Assembly (NCBI GenBank): GCA_017610485.1
Contig: JAFCBY010000065.1
Location: 1 to 6,409 of the forward strand
Length of the DNA stretch: 6,409 nucleotides
DNA from: Candidatus Falkowiibacteriota bacterium
GTDB taxonomy: Archaea > Iainarchaeota > Iainarchaeia > Iainarchaeales > GCA-2688035
Direction of reading: 5' to 3'
The notes beneath the pieces are model-generated. The model had not been told where the DNA came from and searched no databases. It saw nothing but the letters and a program-made list of their open reading frames with translations. Positions 1 to 5,602 of the stretch are shown piece after piece; within the stretch, counting starts at the first letter, position 1; each line of letters opens with the position of its first letter. Position numbers and translations under genes: made by a program.

Positions 1-1272
1 ATACAAAAGTATTCATTAGCACTTGCCGATGTGCATCCAGGCTACGGCGCTTGTATTGGCGCAGTATTAGCCATGGATTTAGAAGAGGGGGTAATAACCT
101 TTGGCGGCGTTGGCTTTGACATCAACTGCGGTGTCCACACAATGCTTACTTCACTTAAAAAAGAAGATATTGAGAAAAAGAAGGCTGAATTGGCAGACTC
201 ACTCTTTAAGACGGTTCCAGCCGGTGTTGGCTCTACAGGGAAACTAAAGCTTGGCTTTGAACAAATTGATGAAGTGCTTGCTAGAGGGGCAGAATATGTA
301 GTAGAGCAAGGTTATGGTTTTAAGGAAGATTTGAAGTTTATTGAAGAAAAAGGCAAGATTGAAGGAGCCTTGCCGGAAGCCGTTAGCACTAAAGCAAAGC
401 AAAGGCAGTTTAAGCAAGTTGGAACCTTGGGAAGCGGAAACCATTACTGCGAAGTTCAATACGTTGACGAAATACTTGACGAGGAAATAGCAGAGACGTT
501 TGGGTTAAGTGCAGACCAGGTAATTGTTTCGATTCATTGTGGGAGCAGGGCTTTAGGACACCAAATTGGCAACGATTATATGGAAAAGCTAGATAAAGCT
601 GTTAAAAAATATAATATAAAAATAAGGGACAGGGAACTTGTTTGCGCCCCAATAGGCAGCCCTGAAGGGCAAAAATATTTTGGGGCTGTTAAGGCCGGAA
701 TAAACACTGCATTTGCAAACAGGCAGGTAATAGGCCATCTTGTAAGGCAGTCCTTTTCGGAAGTTTTTGGTTTGGACGAGAAAGAAATAAAGACTTTTTA
801 CGATGTAGGGCATAATACCGCAAAGATAGAAAAACATGAAATTGACGGGGAGAAGAAAGAGGTCTTAGTGCAAAGAAAGGGAAGCACCCGCGGTTTTGGT
901 CCGGGCAGGGAAGAAGTGCCAGAAAAGTATAGGGCCGTTGGCCAGCCAGTTCTTGTTGGCGGAACTATGGGAACATGCTCCTATATTTTGGCCGGAACAG
1001 AGAAAGCAATGCAGGAAACATTTGGAAGCACAATACATGGCGCAGGCAGGACAATGAGCAGAGTGCAGGCAACAAAGCAATGGAGAGGGGAAGAAATAGT
1101 GAAAGAGCTAGCTAAGGAGGGAATTATAATTAAGGCACACGGCTGGAAAGGAATTGCGGAGGAGGCTCCAAAGGCCTACAAGGACGTAACTGATGTGGTT
1201 GATGTAATGCACAACGCAGGAATAACAAGAAAGGTTGTGAAGGTCAAGCCAATGGTTTGCGTGAAAGGGTGA
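1..1272 (+). CDS. rtcB: RtcB, tRNA-splicing RNA ligase (5'-truncated by window edge)
   Basis: RtcB joins RNA ends bearing a 2',3'-cyclic phosphate or 3'-phosphate to a 5'-OH end, using GTP and Mn2+; in archaea it seals tRNA exons after intron removal. The frame is open from base 1, so the GTG at 31 is an internal Val, not a start. The 423 visible residues fit the archaeal family: DVHPGYG (10-16), GGVGFDINCG (35-44) with metal ligands Asp40 and Cys43, GSGNH with His148, the IHCGSR motif with His179, DVGHN with His271, KGSTR, and HGAGR with His346, the expected guanylylated histidine. These line up with Pyrococcus horikoshii D95, C98, H203, H234, H329 and H404, with a three-residue deletion between the fourth and fifth sites. 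About 55 N-terminal residues are missing, and the C-terminus ends where the roughly 481-residue family ends. No intein is seen in the visible part. All catalytic residues are present, so the enzyme should be active. Confidence 0.97.
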   Translation: MQKYSLALADVHPGYGACIGAVLAMDLEEGVITFGGVGFDINCGVHTMLTSLKKEDIEKKKAELADSLFKTVPAGVGSTGKLKLGFEQIDEVLARGAEYVVEQGYGFKEDLKFIEEKGKIEGALPEAVSTKAKQRQFKQVGTLGSGNHYCEVQYVDEILDEEIAETFGLSADQVIVSIHCGSRALGHQIGNDYMEKLDKAVKKYNIKIRDRELVCAPIGSPEGQKYFGAVKAGINTAFANRQVIGHLVRQSFSEVFGLDEKEIKTFYDVGHNTAKIEKHEIDGEKKEVLVQRKGSTRGFGPGREEVPEKYRAVGQPVLVGGTMGTCSYILAGTEKAMQETFGSTIHGAGRTMSRVQATKQWRGEEIVKELAKEGIIIKAHGWKGIAEEAPKAYKDVTDVVDVMHNAGITRKVVKVKPMVCVKG

Positions 1273-1273
1273 T
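1268..1273 (+). promoter_or_regulatory. Ribosome binding site overlapping the rtcB stop
   Basis: GGTGAT matches the archaeal anti-Shine-Dalgarno sequence and lies 6 bases before the ATG at 1280. It overlaps the rtcB TGA (1270-1272), which suggests the small downstream protein is translated by coupling to rtcB. It supports 1280 rather than 1304 as the start. Confidence 0.6.
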
Positions 1274-1279
1274 GAAAGG

Positions 1280-1495
1280 ATGATGCTCAGGCGCGGCTTT
1301 AAGATGCCTACAAGAAGGCTTGACTACCTTTTAATGGGCATAATTGCAGGCATCTTTACAGGGCTAATCTGCGTTTACATCTTTGGAATAACGTATTTGG
1401 AGCTTATGAGAGCTGGCCAGAGCATAAAGGACGGCCTCAAAATAGCCCCAAAAGGCCAAATTATTAACTATATTCGGTTAATCAGTAACATTTAA
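1280..1495 (+). CDS. Small single-pass membrane protein, unknown function
   Basis: I do not recognise this 71-residue protein. A basic N-terminus (Arg4, Arg5, Lys8, Arg12, Arg13) precedes one hydrophobic segment at about residues 17-40, rich in Gly, Ile, Leu and Phe. A mixed polar tail of about 30 residues follows. By the positive-inside rule the N-terminus should be cytoplasmic and the tail outside. There is no cleavage motif, so the segment is probably a membrane anchor. The gene starts 7 bases after the rtcB stop and has a ribosome binding site overlapping that stop, so the two are probably co-transcribed and coupled. That does not prove a role in RNA ligation. ATG codons at 1283 and 1304 are alternative starts. 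The stop lies inside the TATA-like box of the next gene, so the two units are tightly packed. Confidence 0.75.
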   Translation: MMLRRGFKMPTRRLDYLLMGIIAGIFTGLICVYIFGITYLELMRAGQSIKDGLKIAPKGQIINYIRLISNI

Positions 1496-1498
1496 ATA
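1491..1498 (+). promoter_or_regulatory. TATA-like box, leaderless promoter of the repeat surface protein
   Basis: TTTAAATA is centred about 27 bases before the ATG at 1522, so an archaeal start site about 26 bases downstream would fall at or next to that ATG. No good ribosome binding site lies at the usual distance; GGTG at 1507-1510 is weak and far. This fits a leaderless mRNA. The box overlaps the stop codon of the preceding gene. Confidence 0.6.
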
Positions 1499-1521
1499 CT
1501 AGTGTTGGTGCAATTCTTATA

Positions 1522-3135
1522 ATGACTAAGAATTTTGCATTTCTCGGAATGTTGTTTGTTTTGTTTCTGGCAGGCTTGGCCAGTGCCAACGCAGCCTCCT
1601 GCTCAGACATCTGGGTTGACGCGCAGGATATCGAAATGGAGAGAAATGAAACCGAGTACTTTTACTTCCCTGTACACAATGATTCAGATGAAGACTTTTT
1701 CGTGCTTGAGGCACGCGCTTACCGGGACTTCGGAGACTTTGAAATTGAACTCGAAGACTACCCGGACGAGATCAGAGATGAGGGCAGCGGCGAGCTAACC
1801 CTGAGAATTGAAACACCGAGGCTTGACAGCAGAAGCGAAGGAGAGGCATATGTCAGGATAAGGGGCCAGTTTGAAGACGGTTTATACTGCCATTTCTCAA
1901 GCATTGGCGAAGCAGAATTCGAGGTCGACGTTGAAAGAGGCACTGGCGAGGGAGATTGTGGCGATATTGAGATTGACGTAGGAAATGTGCATTTGAATGA
2001 GAACAGCATGGAAAGAGCCCTTTTTAGTATTCACAACAGGTCAAACAGGGACTTTGAAGTTTACGACATTGGCTTGGAGGAGAACAGCTCCTTTTTTGAC
2101 GCAGAGGTTCACAGCCAGCCAGGCTTTGTTGATGCCCGCGACAGGGAATCCTTCGAAGTCAAGATTGAATCGGAATCCGTTTCCAGGGACAGGCAAAGCC
2201 AGGTAACCGTCAAGGTAAGGGGCAGGTTTAAATCAGGGGACTACTGCAGCTACTCAGGGACAAGGGAAGAGGACTTTACAGTCCACGTTGAAAATTACTC
2301 CAATACAAGGCCAAGCGGAAGCTGCAACGAGCTCTACCTCAATGCAAGCACAATAAGGGTTGAGCAAGGAAAAAGCAAGCAGTCAAAGATATACCTTGAG
2401 AATGATTCCGACCTGGACTTTTTGGTTGACTATGTACAAGTAAGCGATTCAAGCGGTGAGATAAACGCAGAGGAAGCAGGCTATGAAAAGCGCGTGGACG
2501 CATTTGGCAACGCTTACATTAACGTTAGGGTGAAGGCCTTTGACTACAGCGAAATTGGGAGATACGAAGCAGAGGTTGAAGTAAGGGGCAGGTTCCAGAA
2601 CGGGAAGAGCTGCAGCATTTATGGACAGGCCGGAGAAATCCCGGTAGCGGTTGAGGAAAAAGAGCCTGTGTTTATGCCAGCAGAAGAAACACCTTTACCA
2701 ACCTGCATAAAATTCACACTTATTGCACCGCAAAGGGCCGAGATTGAAAACAGTGGAACTATTCCAATAACAATTGACAACAGGACAATGGACAGGGCAA
2801 CAGTAAGGTTGTATGGCCCGGGCCTGACAGTTGATCCAAAATTGATTTCGGTACCGCGCTACTCAACGATCTCGGAGAGGATAAGCGTCTCGTCCGTGCT
2901 GGAGGAAACAAGCCTTGTTTACAGCATTGACGCACTTGGATGCAGCACAACCCAAAGGACAGAAATTGACAACGGAGGGAAAACAGTCCAGGAAGAAGAG
3001 GAAATTGCTGAGCAGCAAAGCCAGGAAGAGCTTGATGCACTTTCAACAGGCTTTTTTGTGATAGGGCAGGGCATGGCGGCTCTTGGCCTGATAATCATAG
3101 TCGGCATAGCAGCATACCTTATACTTAAGCGCTAG
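1522..3135 (+). CDS. Secreted, C-terminally anchored surface protein with Cys-bounded beta repeats
   Basis: 537 residues, no named family recognised. Residues 1-24 form a signal peptide, with likely cleavage after ANA24. Residues 27-145, 146-267 and 268-394 are three repeats, and 395-481 is a shorter, divergent fourth. Each repeat opens with a Cys and closes near a second one: 27/123, 146/242, 268/364 and 395/474. The first three pairs are exactly 96 residues apart, which suggests one disulfide per domain. Each of the first three also has a VRxRGxF strand shortly before the closing Cys (consensus V-R-[IG]-[RG]-x-F type). Alternating hydrophobic and polar residues suggest an immunoglobulin-like or CARDB-like beta-sandwich. 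Eight N-x-S/T sequons are present. An acidic linker (about 482-505) leads to a membrane helix (about 511-534) ending LKR, so the protein should sit outside the membrane, held by its C-terminus. A cell-envelope or adhesion role is inferred from architecture only. Confidence 0.85.
   Translation: MTKNFAFLGMLFVLFLAGLASANAASCSDIWVDAQDIEMERNETEYFYFPVHNDSDEDFFVLEARAYRDFGDFEIELEDYPDEIRDEGSGELTLRIETPRLDSRSEGEAYVRIRGQFEDGLYCHFSSIGEAEFEVDVERGTGEGDCGDIEIDVGNVHLNENSMERALFSIHNRSNRDFEVYDIGLEENSSFFDAEVHSQPGFVDARDRESFEVKIESESVSRDRQSQVTVKVRGRFKSGDYCSYSGTREEDFTVHVENYSNTRPSGSCNELYLNASTIRVEQGKSKQSKIYLENDSDLDFLVDYVQVSDSSGEINAEEAGYEKRVDAFGNAYINVRVKAFDYSEIGRYEAEVEVRGRFQNGKSCSIYGQAGEIPVAVEEKEPVFMPAEETPLPTCIKFTLIAPQRAEIENSGTIPITIDNRTMDRATVRLYGPGLTVDPKLISVPRYSTISERISVSSVLEETSLVYSIDALGCSTTQRTEIDNGGKTVQEEEEIAEQQSQEELDALSTGFFVIGQGMAALGLIIIVGIAAYLILKR
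1600..2964 (+). repeat. Three matched plus one divergent protein-level tandem repeats
   Basis: The repeat units start at Cys codons 1600, 1957, 2323 and 2704, giving periods of 119, 122 and 127 residues. The similarity is clear in the protein but weak in the DNA, so the duplication is old. Shared landmarks are the opening Cys, an N-x-S/T sequon 26 residues later (35 in the fourth copy), a VRxRGxF-like strand and a closing Cys. The fourth unit lacks the VRxRGxF strand and is shorter. Confidence 0.75.
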
Positions 3136-3163
3136 CTTGAGAAATTCTATTTTAATAAAAAAA

Positions 3164-3170
3164 GAGGTGA
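3164..3170 (+). promoter_or_regulatory. Ribosome binding site of the basic protein gene
   Basis: GAGGTGA is a strong match to the archaeal anti-Shine-Dalgarno sequence and lies 4 bases before the ATG at 3175. It fixes the start of this small gene and argues that the gene is really translated. Confidence 0.75.
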
Positions 3171-3174
3171 AACA

Positions 3175-3384
3175 ATGACAAAGAGACAAACAAAGACAAA
3201 AGCCGTTAAGGCAAGAAAGACAGTTAGAGCAAAGAAGACAAGAGTTGTCAGGGCAAAAAAGACTGTTAGAACAAAGCAGGCCAGGGCAACAAAAATCAGG
3301 ACAGCCAAAACAGCAACTGTTTTCAAGCAGCCAATAACTGCCTTGCAGAACAGCGTTAGCTCTTTCATAAGCTACTTCAAATAA
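3175..3384 (+). CDS. Small Lys/Arg/Thr/Ala-rich basic protein, possible nucleic-acid binder
   Basis: 69 residues with 14 Lys, 8 Arg and no Asp or Glu, so the side-chain net charge is about +22. Residues 11-36 carry an internal repeat: VKARKT, VRAKKT, a two-residue RV spacer, VRAKKT, VRTKQA. Residues 48-69 are different: they contain Phe, Ile, Leu and Tyr and could form a short amphipathic helix. The composition resembles histone H1 tails and bacterial H1-like proteins, so nucleic-acid binding is a reasonable inference, but no named family was recognised. A ribosomal-protein-like tail or a polyphosphate binder are alternatives. The strong GAGGTGA site 4 bases upstream supports expression. The gene follows the surface protein by 39 bases, and a terminator-like hairpin lies 25 bases beyond its stop, so it probably ends that transcript or has its own promoter in the AT-rich stretch around 3146-3160. 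Confidence 0.75.
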   Translation: MTKRQTKTKAVKARKTVRAKKTRVVRAKKTVRTKQARATKIRTAKTATVFKQPITALQNSVSSFISYFK

Positions 3385-3409
3385 ATGATTTAATTCAGTA
3401 CATGCCCCC

Positions 3410-3457
3410 GAGCCGGAGGGCAGTCTTTGAAGCTGCTCTCCGCTCAATCCTTTTTTT
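3410..3457 (+). terminator. Terminator-like hairpin plus T7 tract
   Basis: CGGAGGGCAG (3414-3423) pairs with CTGCTCTCCG (3433-3442) as 10 base pairs including one G-T wobble. It extends by GAG/CTC (3410-3412 with 3443-3445) past a bulged C at 3413. The loop is 9 bases. A run of seven T (3451-3457) begins 5 bases after the stem. In archaea the T tract alone can end transcription. The position, 25 bases after the basic protein stop, fits the end of that transcript. An alternative GCCC/GGGC pairing (3404-3421) would compete with the stem. Confidence 0.65.
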
Positions 3458-3469
3458 GTTCTAAACCTG

Positions 3470-3540
3470 GGCTGATTTGTGGTTGGCGAGCGAAGCGAGC
3501 ATAGCCCATTCAGCGAAGCTGAATGGACTCAACATCAGCT
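3470..3540 (+). repeat. Paired GCGAAGC-capped hairpins in a possible three-way fold
   Basis: Hairpin B is perfect: CCATTCAGC (3506-3514), GAA loop, GCTGAATGG (3518-3526). Hairpin A (3486-3500) is GC pairs, tandem G-A mismatches, then the same GCGAAGC cap. GCTGAT (3471-3476) can pair with ATCAGC (3534-3539), extended by GT/AC past a two-base bulge, which would close both hairpins into a three-way junction. No ORF with coding character covers this stretch. It may be a dispersed palindromic element or a structured RNA; the sequence alone cannot decide. Confidence 0.45.
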
Positions 3541-3557
3541 GGGTTTGCGGCTAGGGC

Positions 3558-3586
3558 AAGCTTTTTATTCTTCAAAGCTTTTTATT
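3558..3586 (+). promoter_or_regulatory. Promoter with tandem TATA-like 12-base direct repeat
   Basis: AAGCTTTTTATT occurs at 3558-3569 and again at 3575-3586, 17 bases apart. The first copy's T-rich core is centred about 30 bases before the ATG at 3596, so a start site about 26 bases downstream gives a leader of only a few bases, in effect leaderless. The second copy is too close to the ATG to serve this start and may be a duplicated box or a factor site. Confidence 0.5.
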
Positions 3587-3595
3587 TAAAGTGGA

Positions 3596-4960
3596 ATGAA
3601 AAAGGTTTTTCTGGCAGTTTTTTTGGCTGCATTGCTAGTTTTCTCAGGGTGCCTGCAGCCAAACGTGGAAGAGGTAAAGGCAGCTACAAGAAATCTGCCG
3701 GAGGTAAGGGAAATTCTGAAAGAGCACCCCAAAGCATCTATATCAGCCCTTTACCTAAGCCAGGAGGCAGTAATCATAGCAGCCAAGGACATCAAAAATG
3801 ACTGCGGCAAGAACATAAAAATGCAGGCCTACTGGTATATTACGGTTCTTGTTAGTGGCAAAAAGACCGAGCTTTATCTTGACGAAAGCCTGAAGAACGT
3901 GCATTGCATAATCAAGCCAAAGGATGACCCTATACCCCTTGAAAACAAATGCAGGAGTTACCTGGACTGCGACGACAACCTTTTGAGCACAAGGGACGGC
4001 TGCGACGGCAATCCAAAAGAATGCACTCACAGAATAATAATCGAATGTGGTGCCAAAGAAGGATACTGCCCGCCAGGCTGCACTTATGCCACAGACAAGG
4101 ATTGTGAGGCCATAGACCTGTGCTCTAGCGACGGCGATTGCTCTGACTCAAACAGGCTTACAGCAGACATTTGCAGTGGAACGCCAAAAGCCTGTAACTA
4201 CAAGCTCAAAACATGCGAGGATTTGGACGAGGACCTATGCGAGGAGTTTGAGGTATGCCTTGACAAAAGCCTGCCGGTTTCAGACAAAGGAGTCTGCTGC
4301 GACGAGGCCTGTGTTAAGACAAAGTCATGTGCGGGCGTGAAATGCCAAGAAAATTACAAGTGCATAAACGGCGGATGCTATGAGATGAACTGCGCCGACA
4401 GGGAACTTGATCTGTGCACAAGCAAGGAAATTTGTGACGGCGAATACTTTAGGGATTCGCTTGGCATAAGCTGCTGCACAGGAGAATGCAAAGAACCCTG
4501 TAATAACAACACGGAATGCGGCCTTGACAGAGTGTGTGATGAGGATGGCTATTGCACATTTGCAACGTGTGAGGACGCAAGAGGAAAAGTTTGCGATGAT
4601 ACAGAGGTCTGCGTTGGCGAGAAGATAAAGACCGAGAACAGTGATGAATGCTGCACTGACTGCAAACTTAAGAGCTGTGAAGAAAGACTGGGTGAGATTT
4701 GTCAAATCAGCGAATTTGAGTTCTGTCCGAAGGCCACTGTGCCAGCCTTTGACACTACCACCTGCTGCATAAATGGATGTGACATAAACGCCTGCCTTGA
4801 GGTGCCCTGCGGAGTAAACGAAAAATGTGATTACATTACATGCATTCCAATGAACTGCAAGGAAAGGCAGGGCGTGAACTGCCCAAGCCAGCTGTGTGAC
4901 GGAAACCTTGCAATAACACCTGATTCGCTCAGCTGTTGTATTGGAACATGCATTGGGTGA
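3596..4960 (+). CDS. Cysteine-rich lipoprotein with repeated Cys modules
   Basis: 454 residues with 57 cysteines. Residues 1-18 are a lipoprotein signal peptide, with a lipobox-like FSGC at Cys19. Residues 20-115 form a less Cys-rich N-terminal domain (Cys70, Cys104). Two copies of C-x5-C-x10-C-x6-C follow (119-143 and 176-200), resembling Dictyostelium-type CTDC repeats, with GYCPPGC and DKDC between them. Residues 207-452 hold five copies of C-x7-C-x(4-7)-C-x12-CC-x(2,3)-C. Three short linkers of form C-x(4,5)-C-x5-C-x(4,5)-C-x4-C, EGF-like in spacing, lead into the second, third and fifth copies, sharing that copy's first Cys. The mature chain has 56 Cys besides the lipidated one, an even number consistent with full disulfide pairing. 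One sequon occurs at Asn304. No enzyme motif is seen. A rigid, outside-facing lipid-anchored binding or structural protein is inferred. The start is set by the signal peptide and the promoter spacing. The stop falls 14 bases before the next gene. Confidence 0.85.
   Translation: MKKVFLAVFLAALLVFSGCLQPNVEEVKAATRNLPEVREILKEHPKASISALYLSQEAVIIAAKDIKNDCGKNIKMQAYWYITVLVSGKKTELYLDESLKNVHCIIKPKDDPIPLENKCRSYLDCDDNLLSTRDGCDGNPKECTHRIIIECGAKEGYCPPGCTYATDKDCEAIDLCSSDGDCSDSNRLTADICSGTPKACNYKLKTCEDLDEDLCEEFEVCLDKSLPVSDKGVCCDEACVKTKSCAGVKCQENYKCINGGCYEMNCADRELDLCTSKEICDGEYFRDSLGISCCTGECKEPCNNNTECGLDRVCDEDGYCTFATCEDARGKVCDDTEVCVGEKIKTENSDECCTDCKLKSCEERLGEICQISEFEFCPKATVPAFDTTTCCINGCDINACLEVPCGVNEKCDYITCIPMNCKERQGVNCPSQLCDGNLAITPDSLSCCIGTCIG
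4214..4951 (+). repeat. Five-copy CC-type cysteine module array (protein level)
   Basis: The modules start at Cys207, 266, 325, 361 and 421 of the lipoprotein. In all five the first gap is exactly 7 residues and the gap before the CC pair is exactly 12; only the second gap (5, 5, 5, 7, 4) and the last gap (3, 3, 2, 3, 3) vary. Non-Cys residues differ greatly between copies, so the cysteine framework appears to be what is conserved. Confidence 0.8.
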
Positions 4961-4974
4961 ATGAATCGAAGCTT

Positions 4975-5421
4975 ATGAGATATTGGCAACGGGCATTTCT
5001 CGGAGCCATTATTTTACTAATTCCACAAGCCTTTGCTGAGTCGTGCATCACAGACACAGACTGTACTTCGAGAGGGCCAAACCTTTTCTGCAATGCCTCA
5101 AACGCCTGCGAATGGGTTCTGCCTATTGGGGGTGCCAAAGCCAGAGTTTGGAATAGAAGAAACCGTTGACATGTACATCAACCAGCAGTACACGTTCACA
5201 GACGGAAGAGGCACAATAGATTACCCAATCTCTTCCTCTAGCGGAGAGCCCTACACCCACTACATCGACAACACACCCGTGCATTCGAGTTCCAGGGAAG
5301 CATCTGTGTGGATACCACCGCACTTTTGAACCACATTTCGCAGTGGGAGCAGGGAAACATTTCAATGCCCGCTCTAATTTCAAGAATTGCAGACTGGAAG
5401 GCAGGAACAGGATGTCCCTGA
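4975..5421 (+). pseudogene. Secreted small Cys protein with two opposite frameshifts
   Basis: Frame 1 from ATG 4975 gives a signal peptide (cleavage after QAFA, residue 21) and a Cys segment, CITDTDC then FCNASNAC. Frame 1 then reaches TGA at 5167 and TAG at 5239, while frame 2 carries plausible protein (PEFGIEE, then VDMYINQQYTFTDG) up to about 5278. Beyond about 5285 the plausible protein is again in frame 1, ending at TGA 5419 with two amphipathic segments of W-x-x-G-x-IS and WKAGTGC type, like the short helical C-terminal repeats of some archaeal secreted proteins. Removing one G from the G5 run (5128-5132) and adding one base near CCC (5276-5278) would join everything into one protein of about 148 residues. 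This could be gene decay, consensus error at homopolymers, or, less likely, programmed frameshifting. GGGTGA (4955-4960), overlapping the stop of the lipoprotein gene, is a ribosome site with a long 14-base spacer. The two genes are probably co-transcribed. Confidence 0.65.
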
Positions 5422-5490
5422 ATTAAGGAAAGGAAAAGGGACCAAATAATGCATTTTTAAAGCTTTCTAGGGCAGAATTAGTATAATATA

Positions 5491-5527
5491 TGTGGCATAT
5501 AGGAGTATTCTATTGCCACAAGTTTTT
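5491..5527 (+). terminator. Terminator-like hairpin plus T5 tract
   Basis: TGTGGCA (5491-5497) pairs with TGCCACA (5514-5520), and ATAG (5499-5502) pairs with CTAT (5510-5513) after a bulged T. That makes 11 base pairs with a 7-base loop. T5 (5523-5527) starts 2 bases after the stem and a second T5 (5534-5538) follows. The element lies between the frameshifted gene and the uL3 promoter, so it probably ends the surface-protein transcript. Confidence 0.6.
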
Positions 5528-5550
5528 GCAAACTTTTTGTGCGTGAGCGG

Positions 5551-5564
5551 AAAAAGTTTATTGA
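5551..5564 (+). promoter_or_regulatory. Probable uL3 promoter (BRE plus TATA-like box)
   Basis: GGAAAAAGTTTATTGA (5549-5564) has a purine-rich BRE-like half followed by a TATA-like AGTTTATTGA. A start site about 26 bases downstream would be near 5586, giving a leader of about 120 bases before the uL3 ATG. Another AT-rich string at 5482-5490 runs directly into the terminator-like hairpin and is a poorer candidate. Confidence 0.5.
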
Positions 5565-5602
5565 GTACACTGCATCTGTTTCAGGACGGAATGGATGTAA
5601 AT

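Larger units (their letters stand above)
3385..3595 (+). other. Non-coding interval between the basic protein and the lipoprotein
   Basis: This 211-base gap holds no ORF with coding character. Its contents are the terminator-like hairpin, the two GCGAAGC-capped hairpins and the tandem TATA-like repeat, each listed separately. No tRNA fold or CRISPR repeat was seen. Confidence 0.6.

Noticed and set aside
1535..1798. + strand ORF inside the surface-protein gene
   Set aside because: Out-of-frame shadow of the signal peptide and first repeat, with no start signal.
3043..3447. 134-codon reverse-strand ORF, Cys/Leu/Phe-rich
   Set aside because: It is the complement of the Lys/Arg-rich basic gene and the end of the surface-protein gene. 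The + strand genes have a signal peptide, an anchor and a ribosome site; this frame has none.
3461..3545. tRNA-like fold in the intergenic hairpins
   Set aside because: No TTCGAATC-like T loop, no acceptor stem of 7 pairs and no anticodon arm in the right order.
3523..3801. 92-codon + strand ORF across the lipoprotein start
   Set aside because: It crosses the promoter and overlaps the lipoprotein signal peptide in another frame, with no coding features of its own.
4325..4705. 126-codon reverse-strand ORF, Ala-rich
   Set aside because: It lies entirely opposite the Cys modules, whose regular spacing proves the + frame. The Ala content mirrors TGC codons.
4936..4974. Upstream start for the frameshifted gene at ATG 4936 or 4948
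   Set aside because: These would overlap the lipoprotein gene and put a polar stretch before the signal peptide. ATG 4975 gives a typical signal peptide directly.
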